From an uncultured Alphaproteobacteria bacterium (GTDB taxonomy: Bacteria; Pseudomonadota; Alphaproteobacteria; Micropepsales; Micropepsaceae), in assembly GCA_903837555.1 (NCBI GenBank), contig CAILUV010000074.1, positions 1 through 64,000 on the forward strand: a stretch of DNA of 64,000 nucleotides. The letters are read 5' to 3'. Position numbers and translations under genes: made by a program. Of this stretch, positions 1 to 8,088 are shown in pieces; position 1 is the stretch's first letter; each line of letters begins with the position of its first letter. The notes under the pieces are model-generated. The model was not told the DNA's origin. It was given only the letters and a program-made list of their open reading frames with translations, and ran no database searches.

Positions 1-1
1 C

Positions 2-520
2 GAAGCCAAGGCGGTGGTGTTCTGCACCGGCTATGAAGTGCTCAAGGGCCTGCCGGACCGCGACACCAAGATCACCTCAAGCTGGGCCGCGGCAACCGCG
101 CCGCGCGCCGACTATCCGGCATGGCTGGACAAGACCTTGGTTTGGGAAGCGGCCAAGCCGTATCTCTATATGCGCACCGGCGCGGACGGGCGGCTGATTG
201 TGGGCGGTGAAGACGCGGAACTGGACAGTCCCAGCTACCGCACCGCCACGCTGGGCCTGAAGGTGCGGCGGCTGCAGGAAAAAACCACCCGGCTGCTGCC
301 GGGTCTCAAGCCCAGATGGACCCATGTCTGGGCGGGCGCTTTCGGCGAAAGCAGTGACTGACTTCCCATCATCGATGCGGTCCCGGACATGCCCGGCTGC
401 TTCACGGTGATGGGGTTCGGCGGCAACGGCACCATCTATTCCGTGATCGCGGCTCAGTTGATGCTGGGCCTGGTGAAGGGCAAAAAGCCCGCAGACAGCG
501 ATATTTTCCGCTTTCGCTAG
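2..520 (+). pseudogene. FAD-dependent D-amino-acid-oxidase family oxidoreductase, 3' part, interrupted by in-frame TGA
   Basis: The frame is open at the window edge and reads a DAO-fold flavoprotein C-terminus. It runs to a TGA at 359-361 directly after the residues GAFGESSD. The same frame then continues without a break as [14 protein letters not shown] and [16 protein letters not shown] to a TAG at 518-520. Family members carry a glycine at this place (DGLPIID), so GGA to TGA is the simplest change. The second half holds the FAD-contacting GFGGNG segment, so the truncated product should be inactive. It may instead be a sequencing error. The 5' end is outside the window, so length and substrate cannot be judged. 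Confidence 0.75.
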
Positions 521-521
521 A

Positions 522-537
522 CGGTATTATAATACCG
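522..537. repeat. Perfect 16-bp palindrome upstream of rplM
   Basis: CGGTATTATAATACCG is a perfect palindrome with no spacer, 1 nt after the stop of the broken oxidoreductase and about 34 bp before the rplM -35 element. It is AT-rich inside a GC-rich genome. It could be an operator or the remains of a terminator; no regulator is identified. Confidence 0.55.
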
Positions 538-571
538 CATCATTTAACCGCCCGATTTTGCTCGATTTTGG

Positions 572-600
572 TTGACCGGTCGGAAGCGTACCCGTATACG
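572..600 (+). promoter_or_regulatory. Sigma-70-type promoter of rplM-rpsI
   Basis: A -35 TTGACC (572-577) and a -10 TATACG (595-600) are separated by exactly 17 bp. The predicted start, near 607, would leave a leader of about 20 nt before the rplM ATG at 628. Confidence 0.6.
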
Positions 601-627
601 CGCCCGTCAATTCAACGGAATTTCCCC

Positions 628-1119
628 ATGAAAACCTACTCGGCGAAAGCCTCCGAGATCGAAAAGAAGTGGATCCTGATCGACGCCGAAGGGCTGGTCG
701 TGGGTCGTCTGGCTTCGATCATCGCCATGCGCCTGCGCGGCAAGCATAAGGTGACCTACACTCCGCACATGGACTGCGGCGATAACATCATCGTGATCAA
801 TGCCGCCAAGGTGGTGCTGACCGGCCAGAAGCTGAAGAAGAAGGTGTATTACCACCACACCGGCTATATCGGCGGCATCAAGGAACGCACCGCCGGCGCC
901 ATCATGGCCGGCAAGTTCCCGGAGCGCATCCTGGAGAAGGCGGTTGAACGCATGGTGCCGCGCGGTCCGCTGGGCCGCCGCCAGATGTCCAACCTGCGCG
1001 TCTATGCCGGCGCCACTCATCCGCACGAAGCCCAGCAGGCCGAGCCGCTGGACGTCGCCAAGATGAATCCCAAGAACACCCAGTACAAGCGCTCCGTCGC
1101 GAAGAATGAGGCAGCCTGA
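628..1119 (+). CDS. rplM: 50S ribosomal protein L13
   Basis: L13 (uL13) is an early-assembly protein of the large ribosomal subunit. The 163-residue product starts [15 protein letters not shown] and carries the family blocks [31 protein letters not shown] and [19 protein letters not shown], at the usual bacterial length with a short alphaproteobacterial tail. I chose the ATG at 628: an upstream in-frame start would add 20 unrelated residues and would place the -35/-10 promoter inside the gene. rpsI follows after 2 nt, the standard L13-S9 operon. Confidence 0.98.
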   Translation: MKTYSAKASEIEKKWILIDAEGLVVGRLASIIAMRLRGKHKVTYTPHMDCGDNIIVINAAKVVLTGQKLKKKVYYHHTGYIGGIKERTAGAIMAGKFPERILEKAVERMVPRGPLGRRQMSNLRVYAGATHPHEAQQAEPLDVAKMNPKNTQYKRSVAKNEAA

Positions 1120-1121
1120 TC

Positions 1122-1610
1122 ATGGCCGATGACAACAAGTTCTCCGATTTGAAGACCACGCTGATCAAGGCGAAGACGGCTGATGCCGCCGACGCCTCCA
1201 AGGTCGACAACAAGCGCGACTCCAAGGGTCGCGCCTATGCCACCGGTCGCCGCAAGGAATCGGTTGCCCGCGTCTGGATCAAGCCGGGCAGCGGCAAGAT
1301 CATCATCAATGGCCGCGACGAAACCGTCTATTTCGCCCGCCCGGTGCTGCGCATGATCCTGCGCCAGCCGCTGGTCGCCGCGAACCGCGATGGCCAGTTC
1401 GACGTGATCGTCACCGTCAATGGCGGTGGCCTGTCGGGTCAGGCCGGCGCCGTGCGTCACGGCATCAGCCGCGCGCTGGTGAACTATGAACCCACGCTGC
1501 GCGCCGCGCTGAAGCCGGGTGGTTTCCTCACCCGCGATCCGCGCGCCGTCGAGCGCAAGAAGTATGGCCGCCCGAAGGCGCGCCGCTCGTTCCAGTTCTC
1601 CAAGCGCTAA
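1122..1610 (+). CDS. rpsI: 30S ribosomal protein S9
   Basis: S9 (uS9) is a small-subunit protein whose C-terminal tail reaches the P-site tRNA. The 162-residue product has a 35- to 40-residue N-terminal extension typical of alphaproteobacteria, then [40 protein letters not shown] and the conserved basic end [17 protein letters not shown]. It is the second gene of the rplM operon and is followed by a strong intrinsic terminator. Confidence 0.98.
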   Translation: MADDNKFSDLKTTLIKAKTADAADASKVDNKRDSKGRAYATGRRKESVARVWIKPGSGKIIINGRDETVYFARPVLRMILRQPLVAANRDGQFDVIVTVNGGGLSGQAGAVRHGISRALVNYEPTLRAALKPGGFLTRDPRAVERKKYGRPKARRSFQFSKR

Positions 1611-1633
1611 ACCGCTTCACAGGACCAACGAAA

Positions 1634-1666
1634 ACGGCGCGGAGCAATCCGCGCCGTTTTTGTTTT
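1634..1666 (+). terminator. Intrinsic terminator after rpsI
   Basis: Ten-base arms ACGGCGCGGA and TCCGCGCCGT around a GCAA tetraloop are followed by a T-rich run. Four A residues precede the stem, so it can also act for the convergent DUF805 gene, whose stop codon lies at its edge. Confidence 0.9.
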
Positions 1667-2163
1667 CAGGTGACGATGCTGGGCCTGAAAGGATCGAACA
1701 CCGGCGGCACCGGGCCATAGGCGTTGGGACCGGGCTCGCCCGGCTGGCACCAGAACCAGATCAGCACCACGCCCACGCCCAGCGTCAGCAGGCCCAGAAT
1801 GCTGAGGCCCGGAAGGAACAGCATGCCCAGGAAGCCGACGAAGAAGAACGAAAGTGCCATCAGGATGCCGGCAATCTGGGTGACGGCGATCAGGATCAGC
1901 AGTGCCCAGGCCAGCATGCCGTTGCGCCCGGTATCCTGCAGCCGCCGCGCGGCCAAGCAGGTGGCCGGGAACAGGACTGCAAGGGTGTAGAACTCACCGA
2001 TCGGCGCGTTCAGGATGCCGCCGACGATTTCGGCAAGAAGGGTGGCGATGAAGTTGGCCAGCACGAAATACCAGAACTGGGCGCGGCCCACCCGTCCGGT
2101 CATGTCGAAGTAATGCTCGGTGATCGTGCGCTTGTAGTTGTCGAAAATGGCCTGGAAATCCAT
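1666..2163 (-). CDS. DUF805 family membrane protein
   Basis: The 165-residue product starts MDFQAIFDNYKRTITEHYFD and contains the DUF805 signature GRVGRAQFWYFVLANF followed by ARRLQDTGRNGMLAW. I see about four hydrophobic segments and a proline-rich tail with QPGEPGPNAYGP, which is common in this family. Such inner-membrane proteins have no established function. The start at 2163 is preferred over longer in-frame options because AGGGGG lies just upstream, and the extra N-terminal residues would be translated from the dispersed repeat and from antisense argC. Confidence 0.85.
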   Translation of the reverse strand: MDFQAIFDNYKRTITEHYFDMTGRVGRAQFWYFVLANFIATLLAEIVGGILNAPIGEFYTLAVLFPATCLAARRLQDTGRNGMLAWALLILIAVTQIAGILMALSFFFVGFLGMLFLPGLSILGLLTLGVGVVLIWFWCQPGEPGPNAYGPVPPVFDPFRPSIVT

Positions 2164-2184
2164 GACGCTGCCCCCTTTGGTTTG

Positions 2185-2265
2185 CCCCGCCCTTCGCTTA
2201 CGCTCCGGGCATTTGGCGCTCAAATCGATCCGCAGGATCGATTTGCCCGGCAAGCCGGTCGCGCC
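2185..2265 (+). repeat. Dispersed palindromic repeat, copy 1
   Basis: This intergenic element of about 81 bp matches, on the opposite strand, the element at 7874-7956. Its core has 11-base arms (CAAATCGATCC and its complement) around GCA, flanked by a CCGGCAAGCCGG-type hairpin and by the segment CCCTTCGCTTACGCTC. It sits between the divergent DUF805 gene and argC. Confidence 0.7.
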
Positions 2266-2364
2266 AAATCCCCCGCGCCCCACGCAGAGCCGTAACGCAT
2301 CCCTTGCGGGATGGAATTGAGCTAAAAGGCACCTTATCTGTAAGTCAATGTTGGAAGTCAGCGT

Positions 2365-3318
2365 ATGAGCAGCCCAGCGAAGATCTTCATCGACGGCGCG
2401 GTCGGCACCACCGGCCTGGAAATCCGCGAGCGCCTGTCGGGCCGCAGCGAACTGTCGCTGATCACGCTGCCGGACGAGATGCGCAAGGATGCAGCCGCGC
2501 GCAAGACGGCGCTGAACGATGCCGATGTGGTGATCCTGTGCCTGCCGGACGAGGCGGCGAAGGAAGCCGTCACGCTGATCGACAATCCATCGGTGCGCGT
2601 GATCGATGCCTCCAGTGCGCACCGCGTCGCGCCGGGCTGGACGTATGGCTTTCCTGAGCTGGAAGCAGACGGCTATGACAGCATCGCTGCTGCCAAGCGC
2701 GTCAGCAATCCCGGCTGCTGGCCGACTGGCTTTCTGGCGCTGATACGTCCGCTGGTGCGCGGCGGATTGTTGCCGGCGGATTTCCCCGTCACCGTGAACG
2801 GCTTCACCGGCTATTCCGGCGGCGGCAAAAGCATGATTGCGGAATTCGAAGACAAGAATTCCGCCGATTACACGCAGACCGTGTCACGCATCTATGGCCT
2901 TAGCCTCACGCACAAGCACCTGCCGGAGATGCAGCAGCATGGCGGCCTGACGCATCCGCCGCTGTTCGAACCCAGCATCGGCCGTTTCTATCGCGGCATG
3001 CTGGTGGAAGTGCCGCTGCAATTGTGGGCGCTGCCGGGCAAGCCGGCAGCGCGCGACCTGCACGCCGCGCTGGTCAAGGCCTATCCCGACCGGCCGCTGG
3101 TCAAGGTTGCCTCGCTGGAAGATTCCGCCGCCGCCACATCGCTTGATGTGGAAATCCTCGCGGGCAGCAATGGCCTGACCCTCTATGTCTTCGCCAATGA
3201 AAAGTCGCAGCAGGCGCGGCTGGTCGCGGTGTTCGACAATCTGGGCAAGGGCGCCAGCGGCGCGGCGGTTCAGAATTTGAATATTATGCTGGGTCTCCCT
3301 GAGACGACAGGTCTCTAA
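2365..3318 (+). CDS. argC: N-acetyl-gamma-glutamyl-phosphate reductase (short type)
   Basis: ArgC carries out the NADPH-dependent reduction of N-acetylglutamyl phosphate to the semialdehyde in arginine synthesis. The 317-residue product fits the shorter class. The nucleotide-binding loop is FIDGAVGTTGLEIRERL near the N-terminus, and the catalytic cysteine is Cys118 in SNPGCWPTGF. The FTGYSGGGKSMI and THKHLPEM blocks also match. A GGAAG Shine-Dalgarno precedes the ATG. Location beside rplM-rpsI is usual in alphaproteobacteria; no other arginine gene is present in the window. Confidence 0.95.
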   Translation: MSSPAKIFIDGAVGTTGLEIRERLSGRSELSLITLPDEMRKDAAARKTALNDADVVILCLPDEAAKEAVTLIDNPSVRVIDASSAHRVAPGWTYGFPELEADGYDSIAAAKRVSNPGCWPTGFLALIRPLVRGGLLPADFPVTVNGFTGYSGGGKSMIAEFEDKNSADYTQTVSRIYGLSLTHKHLPEMQQHGGLTHPPLFEPSIGRFYRGMLVEVPLQLWALPGKPAARDLHAALVKAYPDRPLVKVASLEDSAAATSLDVEILAGSNGLTLYVFANEKSQQARLVAVFDNLGKGASGAAVQNLNIMLGLPETTGL

Positions 3319-3339
3319 TTCGATGGTAAAAGCCGCGTC

Positions 3340-4533
3340 ATGTTTCGCGGTTGGCAGGGAATCGTCCTCAGCATCACCGTCGCGCTCGCTTTGTTCGCGG
3401 TCGCGGTGCTTTATGCCATTCATAGCGCGCCTGCGCCGCAGGGATTTTCCGGCCTGGAGTTTGAGGCTCTGACGCCGGGGGCCTCGGCGCGCACGCCGAT
3501 GCTCACGCGCGGCGGGGTGCTGGTGGCCAGCGTCATGGCGGATAGTCCTGCCGCACGCGCGGGTATCCTGCCGGGCGAAGTCGTATCCGCGATCGACGGG
3601 ACATTGGTTCTCACCGCGCGGCAGGCATCAGATCTTGTGCGGGAGGGCCGGGCCGGTGAGCGCGCGACCTTCACGCTCTATGACATCACCAAGGGTGAAG
3701 TGCGGCCGCGCGACATCACGCTGACCTTCGACGGGCAGCCGCCCACGGGCAAGAAGCTGTCGGTGCGCCCGCCGCCGACCTTGGCCAAGCCGACTGCGTC
3801 GGTGCCAACCGTTGCCGGCAATGCCGCCTGGTCCAAGCGCATCCTGCGCGGCGCCAGCATCAAGCCGGTGCAGCTGTCGGGTCTTGGCGATGGACCTTGC
3901 AATGGCTTTGCGCCGCAGGGCTGGAAGGTTGCCGGACGCCAAGCCGGGACATTCCATGTCATGGCAGGGCAGGGATTTTCCCACGCCATTCATCACACCG
4001 GCGCCTATTACGGTGACGCGCAGGCCTATGTGAAAGCCTATCTGGAAAAGACATTCGGCGTGCCGCCCTTGCTGACGCCGCCGCAGGACCGGCCTTACGG
4101 GTACGTGCTGCAGGATTTCGGCAATGCCAAGGGCGGCGCAGGGTTTGTGCTGTACAAGCTGCGTCATGGCCGCATCGTGCTGTGGGTGGCGGCGGTTGCG
4201 GGCGCGGATGCAGGCTGGGGCAAGCCGCTGGCGGGTGCGGTGGCGCTCAGTATGAGGTGCCGTACGCCAGACATGCCGCCGCCTCGTCAACGGCAAAAGG
4301 ACATGCCCACGACAAGCGTATCGCTGGCCTGCCTGAAGGGCGCCTGCGATGAAAGCGATTATGCCGCCACGTATCTGCGCGTTTTGCGCAAGGGCTATGT
4401 CCACAATCTCAAGGGCGAGATGTTCCTGGTGAACCCGCGCCGTGACTTCTGGCAAAGCGGGGCGGAAGGGCCGGGCTTTTATCGCCAGATCGGCGGCGAA
4501 AATGAAAAGCTGCTGCCGGGACGCATCAATTGA
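3340..4533 (+). CDS. Membrane-anchored PDZ-domain protein of unknown function
   Basis: The 397-residue product has an N-terminal hydrophobic helix (about residues 8-27), which is a signal anchor or uncleaved signal peptide. It is followed by one PDZ domain at about 45-125, with GVLVASVMADSPAARAGILPGEVVSAIDG. The remaining 250 residues hold no motif I recognise. No protease catalytic motif is visible, so it is not a DegP/RseP-type enzyme; a periplasmic scaffold or substrate-binding role is inference. It starts 21 nt after argC and ends directly against the stop of convergent phaC with no spacer. Confidence 0.75.
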   Translation: MFRGWQGIVLSITVALALFAVAVLYAIHSAPAPQGFSGLEFEALTPGASARTPMLTRGGVLVASVMADSPAARAGILPGEVVSAIDGTLVLTARQASDLVREGRAGERATFTLYDITKGEVRPRDITLTFDGQPPTGKKLSVRPPPTLAKPTASVPTVAGNAAWSKRILRGASIKPVQLSGLGDGPCNGFAPQGWKVAGRQAGTFHVMAGQGFSHAIHHTGAYYGDAQAYVKAYLEKTFGVPPLLTPPQDRPYGYVLQDFGNAKGGAGFVLYKLRHGRIVLWVAAVAGADAGWGKPLAGAVALSMRCRTPDMPPPRQRQKDMPTTSVSLACLKGACDESDYAATYLRVLRKGYVHNLKGEMFLVNPRRDFWQSGAEGPGFYRQIGGENEKLLPGRIN

Positions 4534-6405
4534 CTACTGCGCCTTGACCTTGACGTAAGTGCCGGGCGCGTCGCCCAGCACCTTCAGCTTGCCGTCGCCG
4601 GGCTGGCGCGCCGAAATTTTCTTGCCCGACAGTTTCGAAAGCCACTGGTCCCAATCCGGCCACCAGGAACCGGGATGTTCGGTTGAACCTTCGCGCCAGG
4701 CCTCGATGTTTTTCGCGCCATTCTCATTCGTCCAGTACTGATACTTCTTTGCCGCGGGCGGATTGATCACGCCCGCGATGTGGCCCGATCCGGCGATGAT
4801 GAAGCGCACCGGCCCGCCGAACAGGTTGACCGACTTGAACACCGAGTTGGCCGGGGCGATGTGGTCTTCCTTGGCCGATTGCAGATAGACCGGCACCTTG
4901 ACCTTGCTGAGGTCCAGCTTGACGCCCGCCATTTCCATCTTGCCCAGCGCCAGCGCGTTTTCCTTGTAGCAATTGCGCAAATAGGACAGATGCAGCTTTT
5001 CCGGCATCCGCGTGGTGTCGGAATTCCAATAGAGCAGGTCGAACGGCATGGGCTGCTTGCCCAGAAGGTAATTGTTGATCACGAACGACCAGATCAGGTC
5101 GTTGGCGCGCAGCATGTTGAAGGCGCCGGCCATCTTGGAGCCGGGCAACACGCCGCCCTCGCTGTCCATCTTGGCTTTCAATGCGTCGAGCTGGGCTTCA
5201 TCCACGAACACCGACAGCTCGCCCGCTTCGCTGAAATCGGTTTGCGCCGCCCAGAAGGTGGCGGAGTGGATGCGCCCACTTCCGAATTCAGAGTCCTTCT
5301 TGGCCGCCATGTAGGCGAGGGTGGCCGCCAGCAGCGTGCCGCCGATGCAATAGCCGACGCAGTTGGGGTCCTTCACGCCGGTGGCTTTTTCCACCGCATC
5401 CAGCGCGGCGAAGATGCCGCCCTTCATATATTCCTCGAAGCCCGCATCGGCCATGTCGGCGTCGGGATTGACCCATGACACCAGGAACACGGTGTAACCC
5501 TGACCCACCAGCCAGCGCACGAAGCTGTTCTCGGCCCGAAGATCGATGATGTAGAACTTGTTGATCCAGGGCGGGAAGATCAGCAGCGGGCGTTCGTAAA
5601 CCCGTTCGGTGGTGGGCGCATATTGTAGCAGCTCCATCACCTCGTTGCGGAACACAACCTTGCCCGGCGCGGTGGCGATATTCTCGCCGATGGTGAAACC
5701 GTCCGCAGACTGACGAATGGACAGTTCCCCCTGGCCGCGCTCGATATCGGCCAGGAGATTGTCCAGTCCCTTGACCAGATTGTCGCCGTTGGAGGCGAGG
5801 GTGGCCTTCAGCACATCGGGATTGGTCAGCGGGAAGTTGGTCGGCGCGAAAGCATCCGCGAACTGGCGGGTGTAGAAGGCGACGCGGCCGCGCTCTTTTT
5901 CGTCCAGACCGTTCAGCTTGCCGACCATGTCCTGCATGGCGTTGGCGGTTAGCAGATAGCTTTGCTTGATGAAGTCGAAAACTTCGTTTTCCTGCCACGC
6001 CTCGGCGCGGAAGCGGCGGTCGCCGGGCGCAGGTTGCACCACAGGCTGGGTGTCGCCGCCCAGCATGCGCCGCGCGGTCCCTTCCCACAGCGTCATGAAA
6101 TTGTTCCACCACTGCGCTTGCGCCTGCGCCACCTGATCGCGGTTGCCGCCCATCGCCTTGACCAGATTCAGCATCGCGCCGGAGATGTTGAGCGGGTCGA
6201 GCGGCGTCGCAGTGTCGCGCTTGGCCATGCGGGCCATGAAGTCCACCAGCAGTTGCTGGCTCTTGACCCCTACGGTCAGCATGTTGCGGGCGAATTCCTG
6301 GCCGTTCAGCCCGCCTTGCGCGGCGCCTTGTGATTCGGGCGCCGGCGCACCGGTCTTTTTGTCAGGGCCGGTCTTTTTCTCAGGGGCTGGAGCTTTGGAG
6401 GGCAT
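4534..6405 (-). CDS. phaC: Class I poly(3-hydroxyalkanoate) synthase
   Basis: PhaC polymerises hydroxyacyl-CoA into storage polyester at the granule surface. The 623-residue product has the class I N-terminal region and an alpha/beta-hydrolase core. Its lipase-like box is GYCIGG with catalytic Cys353, and the downstream partners are the Asp of KEDHIAP and the His of GSGHIAGVINPP. WINKFYIIDLR and FLVSWVNPD are further class I hallmarks. I start at the ATG at 6405 (MPSKAPAPEKK); longer forms add 27 atypical residues. No phaA, phaB or phasin gene is adjacent. Confidence 0.95.
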   Translation of the reverse strand: MPSKAPAPEKKTGPDKKTGAPAPESQGAAQGGLNGQEFARNMLTVGVKSQQLLVDFMARMAKRDTATPLDPLNISGAMLNLVKAMGGNRDQVAQAQAQWWNNFMTLWEGTARRMLGGDTQPVVQPAPGDRRFRAEAWQENEVFDFIKQSYLLTANAMQDMVGKLNGLDEKERGRVAFYTRQFADAFAPTNFPLTNPDVLKATLASNGDNLVKGLDNLLADIERGQGELSIRQSADGFTIGENIATAPGKVVFRNEVMELLQYAPTTERVYERPLLIFPPWINKFYIIDLRAENSFVRWLVGQGYTVFLVSWVNPDADMADAGFEEYMKGGIFAALDAVEKATGVKDPNCVGYCIGGTLLAATLAYMAAKKDSEFGSGRIHSATFWAAQTDFSEAGELSVFVDEAQLDALKAKMDSEGGVLPGSKMAGAFNMLRANDLIWSFVINNYLLGKQPMPFDLLYWNSDTTRMPEKLHLSYLRNCYKENALALGKMEMAGVKLDLSKVKVPVYLQSAKEDHIAPANSVFKSVNLFGGPVRFIIAGSGHIAGVINPPAAKKYQYWTNENGAKNIEAWREGSTEHPGSWWPDWDQWLSKLSGKKISARQPGDGKLKVLGDAPGTYVKVKAQ

Positions 6406-6625
6406 GGGCTGCAACTGTGATAGCCCGGCCACGGTGACAGCCGCAAGACAGCAACGGTGCGGGAATGCGCGTGCGCCCGCGCACAATTATCGCAACGATC
6501 CGGGTGTTTTGCGGGGTTAACCTGCTGGCGCGGAAGGCTTTGGCGCGGTATATCCCTGAGGCTGGGTTTGGTGCCGCGCGCCCGCGTGGGCTGATCGTTT
6601 GGCGCTGGGAATCGGGAATTTGTTC

Positions 6626-7873
6626 ATGTCGAAGAATTACGCGCGTCCTTTGGTGAACCTTGCCTTCGTCGCGGCGCTCGCGACCACCGCCAGCGGTTGT
6701 CAGACCATGTCCGACCTGGACCCCACGGGCCTGTTGTCCGAGGACGAAGTGGCGGAAAGCCAGTTCTCGCCGGACAGCGAGCAACAGGCGATCGCCGACG
6801 CCAACACCACCACGCCGGATCTGGCGGGCATTCCCACCCGTCCCGCTGCGCCCGACACGCTGGCACAGGCCGATGGCGCCCAGTCGGTCGCCGCTGCCGG
6901 TGCCCAGGCCCAGTACAGCGCCGAAGCTTTGCGCGCTGGCACCGAAGCCACCGCGCCGCCGCCTGCCGCCAGCGACGCCAATGCCGCCCGTCAGGCGCTG
7001 GCCGCCACAGACGCGGCCCCCACCACTTTTGCGGGCGACACGCCCCCCAGCGCCGGTTCCATCCCTGACGCCGCGCCGCCGGTTGCCGTGGCTTCTGCCG
7101 CGCCGCCGCCGTCCGCGGCCCCGATGCCCGCGCCCATGCCTGCTCCGGCACCCGCGCCGGTCGCCAGCGCGCCCATCGCCCCGCCGCCGGGCGCCGAGCC
7201 GGCTGTTCCGGCGGTTCCCGTGACCGCCGCAGGCCGCATGGCCATGGTCAACCCGTCCGACGCCCAGCTCGGCTTTAAGCCGTCCTCGGCCCCGCCGCTC
7301 AATTCCGCGATTTCCCAGTGGGTGTCGCCGCCGATCCTGGCGCATTACCGCCAGACCGCGGCGCTGGCGGGCAGCGCCGGTACCGGCGCTCCGGCCGTGG
7401 CGGCGGTTCCCTCCAAGGGCGTTGGCGGTCCGGCCATGCAGGGCGATGTGATCGCCAATCTCGATGCGGTTCCCGGCACACCCGCCGGCATGGCGGCGGC
7501 CATGAATGGCGGCATTCCGCCGACTGCGACCATCTATTTCGCCGGGGATGGCACCAGCCTGCCGGCCAGCGCCCGCGCCCAGGTGCAGAGCGCGGTGGCG
7601 GCCTTTCAGGCGAATGGCGGCAATGGCTCCATCAAGGTGGTCGGCCATGCCTCCAGCCGCACGCCCAACATGCCGGTGGAACGTCACCTGGAGGTGATCT
7701 TCCAGAAGTCGCAGGCCCGCGCCAACGCCGTGGCCCAGGCGCTGATCCGCGCCGGTGTTCCGGCCAGCAAGGTCATCGTGGAAGCGGTGGGCGACAGTCA
7801 GCCGATCTATTACGAATCCATGCCCCGTGGCGAAGCCGGCAACCGCCGCGCGGAAATATTCGTGCAGGGGTGA
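6626..7873 (+). CDS. OmpA-family lipoprotein with long Ala/Pro-rich linker
   Basis: The 415-residue product starts with a lipoprotein signal ending LATTASGC, which places the lipidated cysteine at about residue 25. A low-complexity Ala/Pro stretch at about 60-200 could span the periplasm or cell wall. The last 120 residues resemble an OmpA C-terminal peptidoglycan-binding domain: IYFAGDGTSLPASARAQV, then VGHASSR, then SQARANAVAQALIRAGV and GEAGNRRAEIFV. A Pal-like role tethering outer membrane to peptidoglycan is inferred. It is transcribed divergently from phaC across about 220 bp. Confidence 0.82.
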   Translation: MSKNYARPLVNLAFVAALATTASGCQTMSDLDPTGLLSEDEVAESQFSPDSEQQAIADANTTTPDLAGIPTRPAAPDTLAQADGAQSVAAAGAQAQYSAEALRAGTEATAPPPAASDANAARQALAATDAAPTTFAGDTPPSAGSIPDAAPPVAVASAAPPPSAAPMPAPMPAPAPAPVASAPIAPPPGAEPAVPAVPVTAAGRMAMVNPSDAQLGFKPSSAPPLNSAISQWVSPPILAHYRQTAALAGSAGTGAPAVAAVPSKGVGGPAMQGDVIANLDAVPGTPAGMAAAMNGGIPPTATIYFAGDGTSLPASARAQVQSAVAAFQANGGNGSIKVVGHASSRTPNMPVERHLEVIFQKSQARANAVAQALIRAGVPASKVIVEAVGDSQPIYYESMPRGEAGNRRAEIFVQG

Positions 7874-7956
7874 GGTGCGACCGGCGTAGCCGGTCAAATC
7901 GATCCTGCGGATCGATTTGAGCGCCGAACGCCCCGAGCTTAGGCGAAGGGCCGGGG
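7874..7956 (-). repeat. Dispersed palindromic repeat, copy 2 (inverted relative to copy 1)
   Basis: The reverse complement of this 83-bp stretch aligns along its whole length with 2185-2265. The core palindrome (11-base arms around a 3-base centre) is identical, and the flanks differ at scattered positions. It starts at the very end of the OmpA-like gene and fills part of the 215-bp gap before the aminotransferase. Confidence 0.7.
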
Positions 7957-8088
7957 AGCTGTCGAAACGGGCTCAGACCCGCATCCGCCGAATGCGTGAC
8001 TTGCAGGAAAGCACTGCATTTTAACCCAAAACCCATTGCGCCCCGGGCCTGAATCCCGGATTCTTCCGGCGTTTTCAGGACTTACGCC

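Noticed and set aside
359-361. Selenocysteine insertion at the TGA in the oxidase
   Set aside because: Homologues have glycine, not cysteine, at this site, and I see no obvious SECIS-like stem directly downstream.
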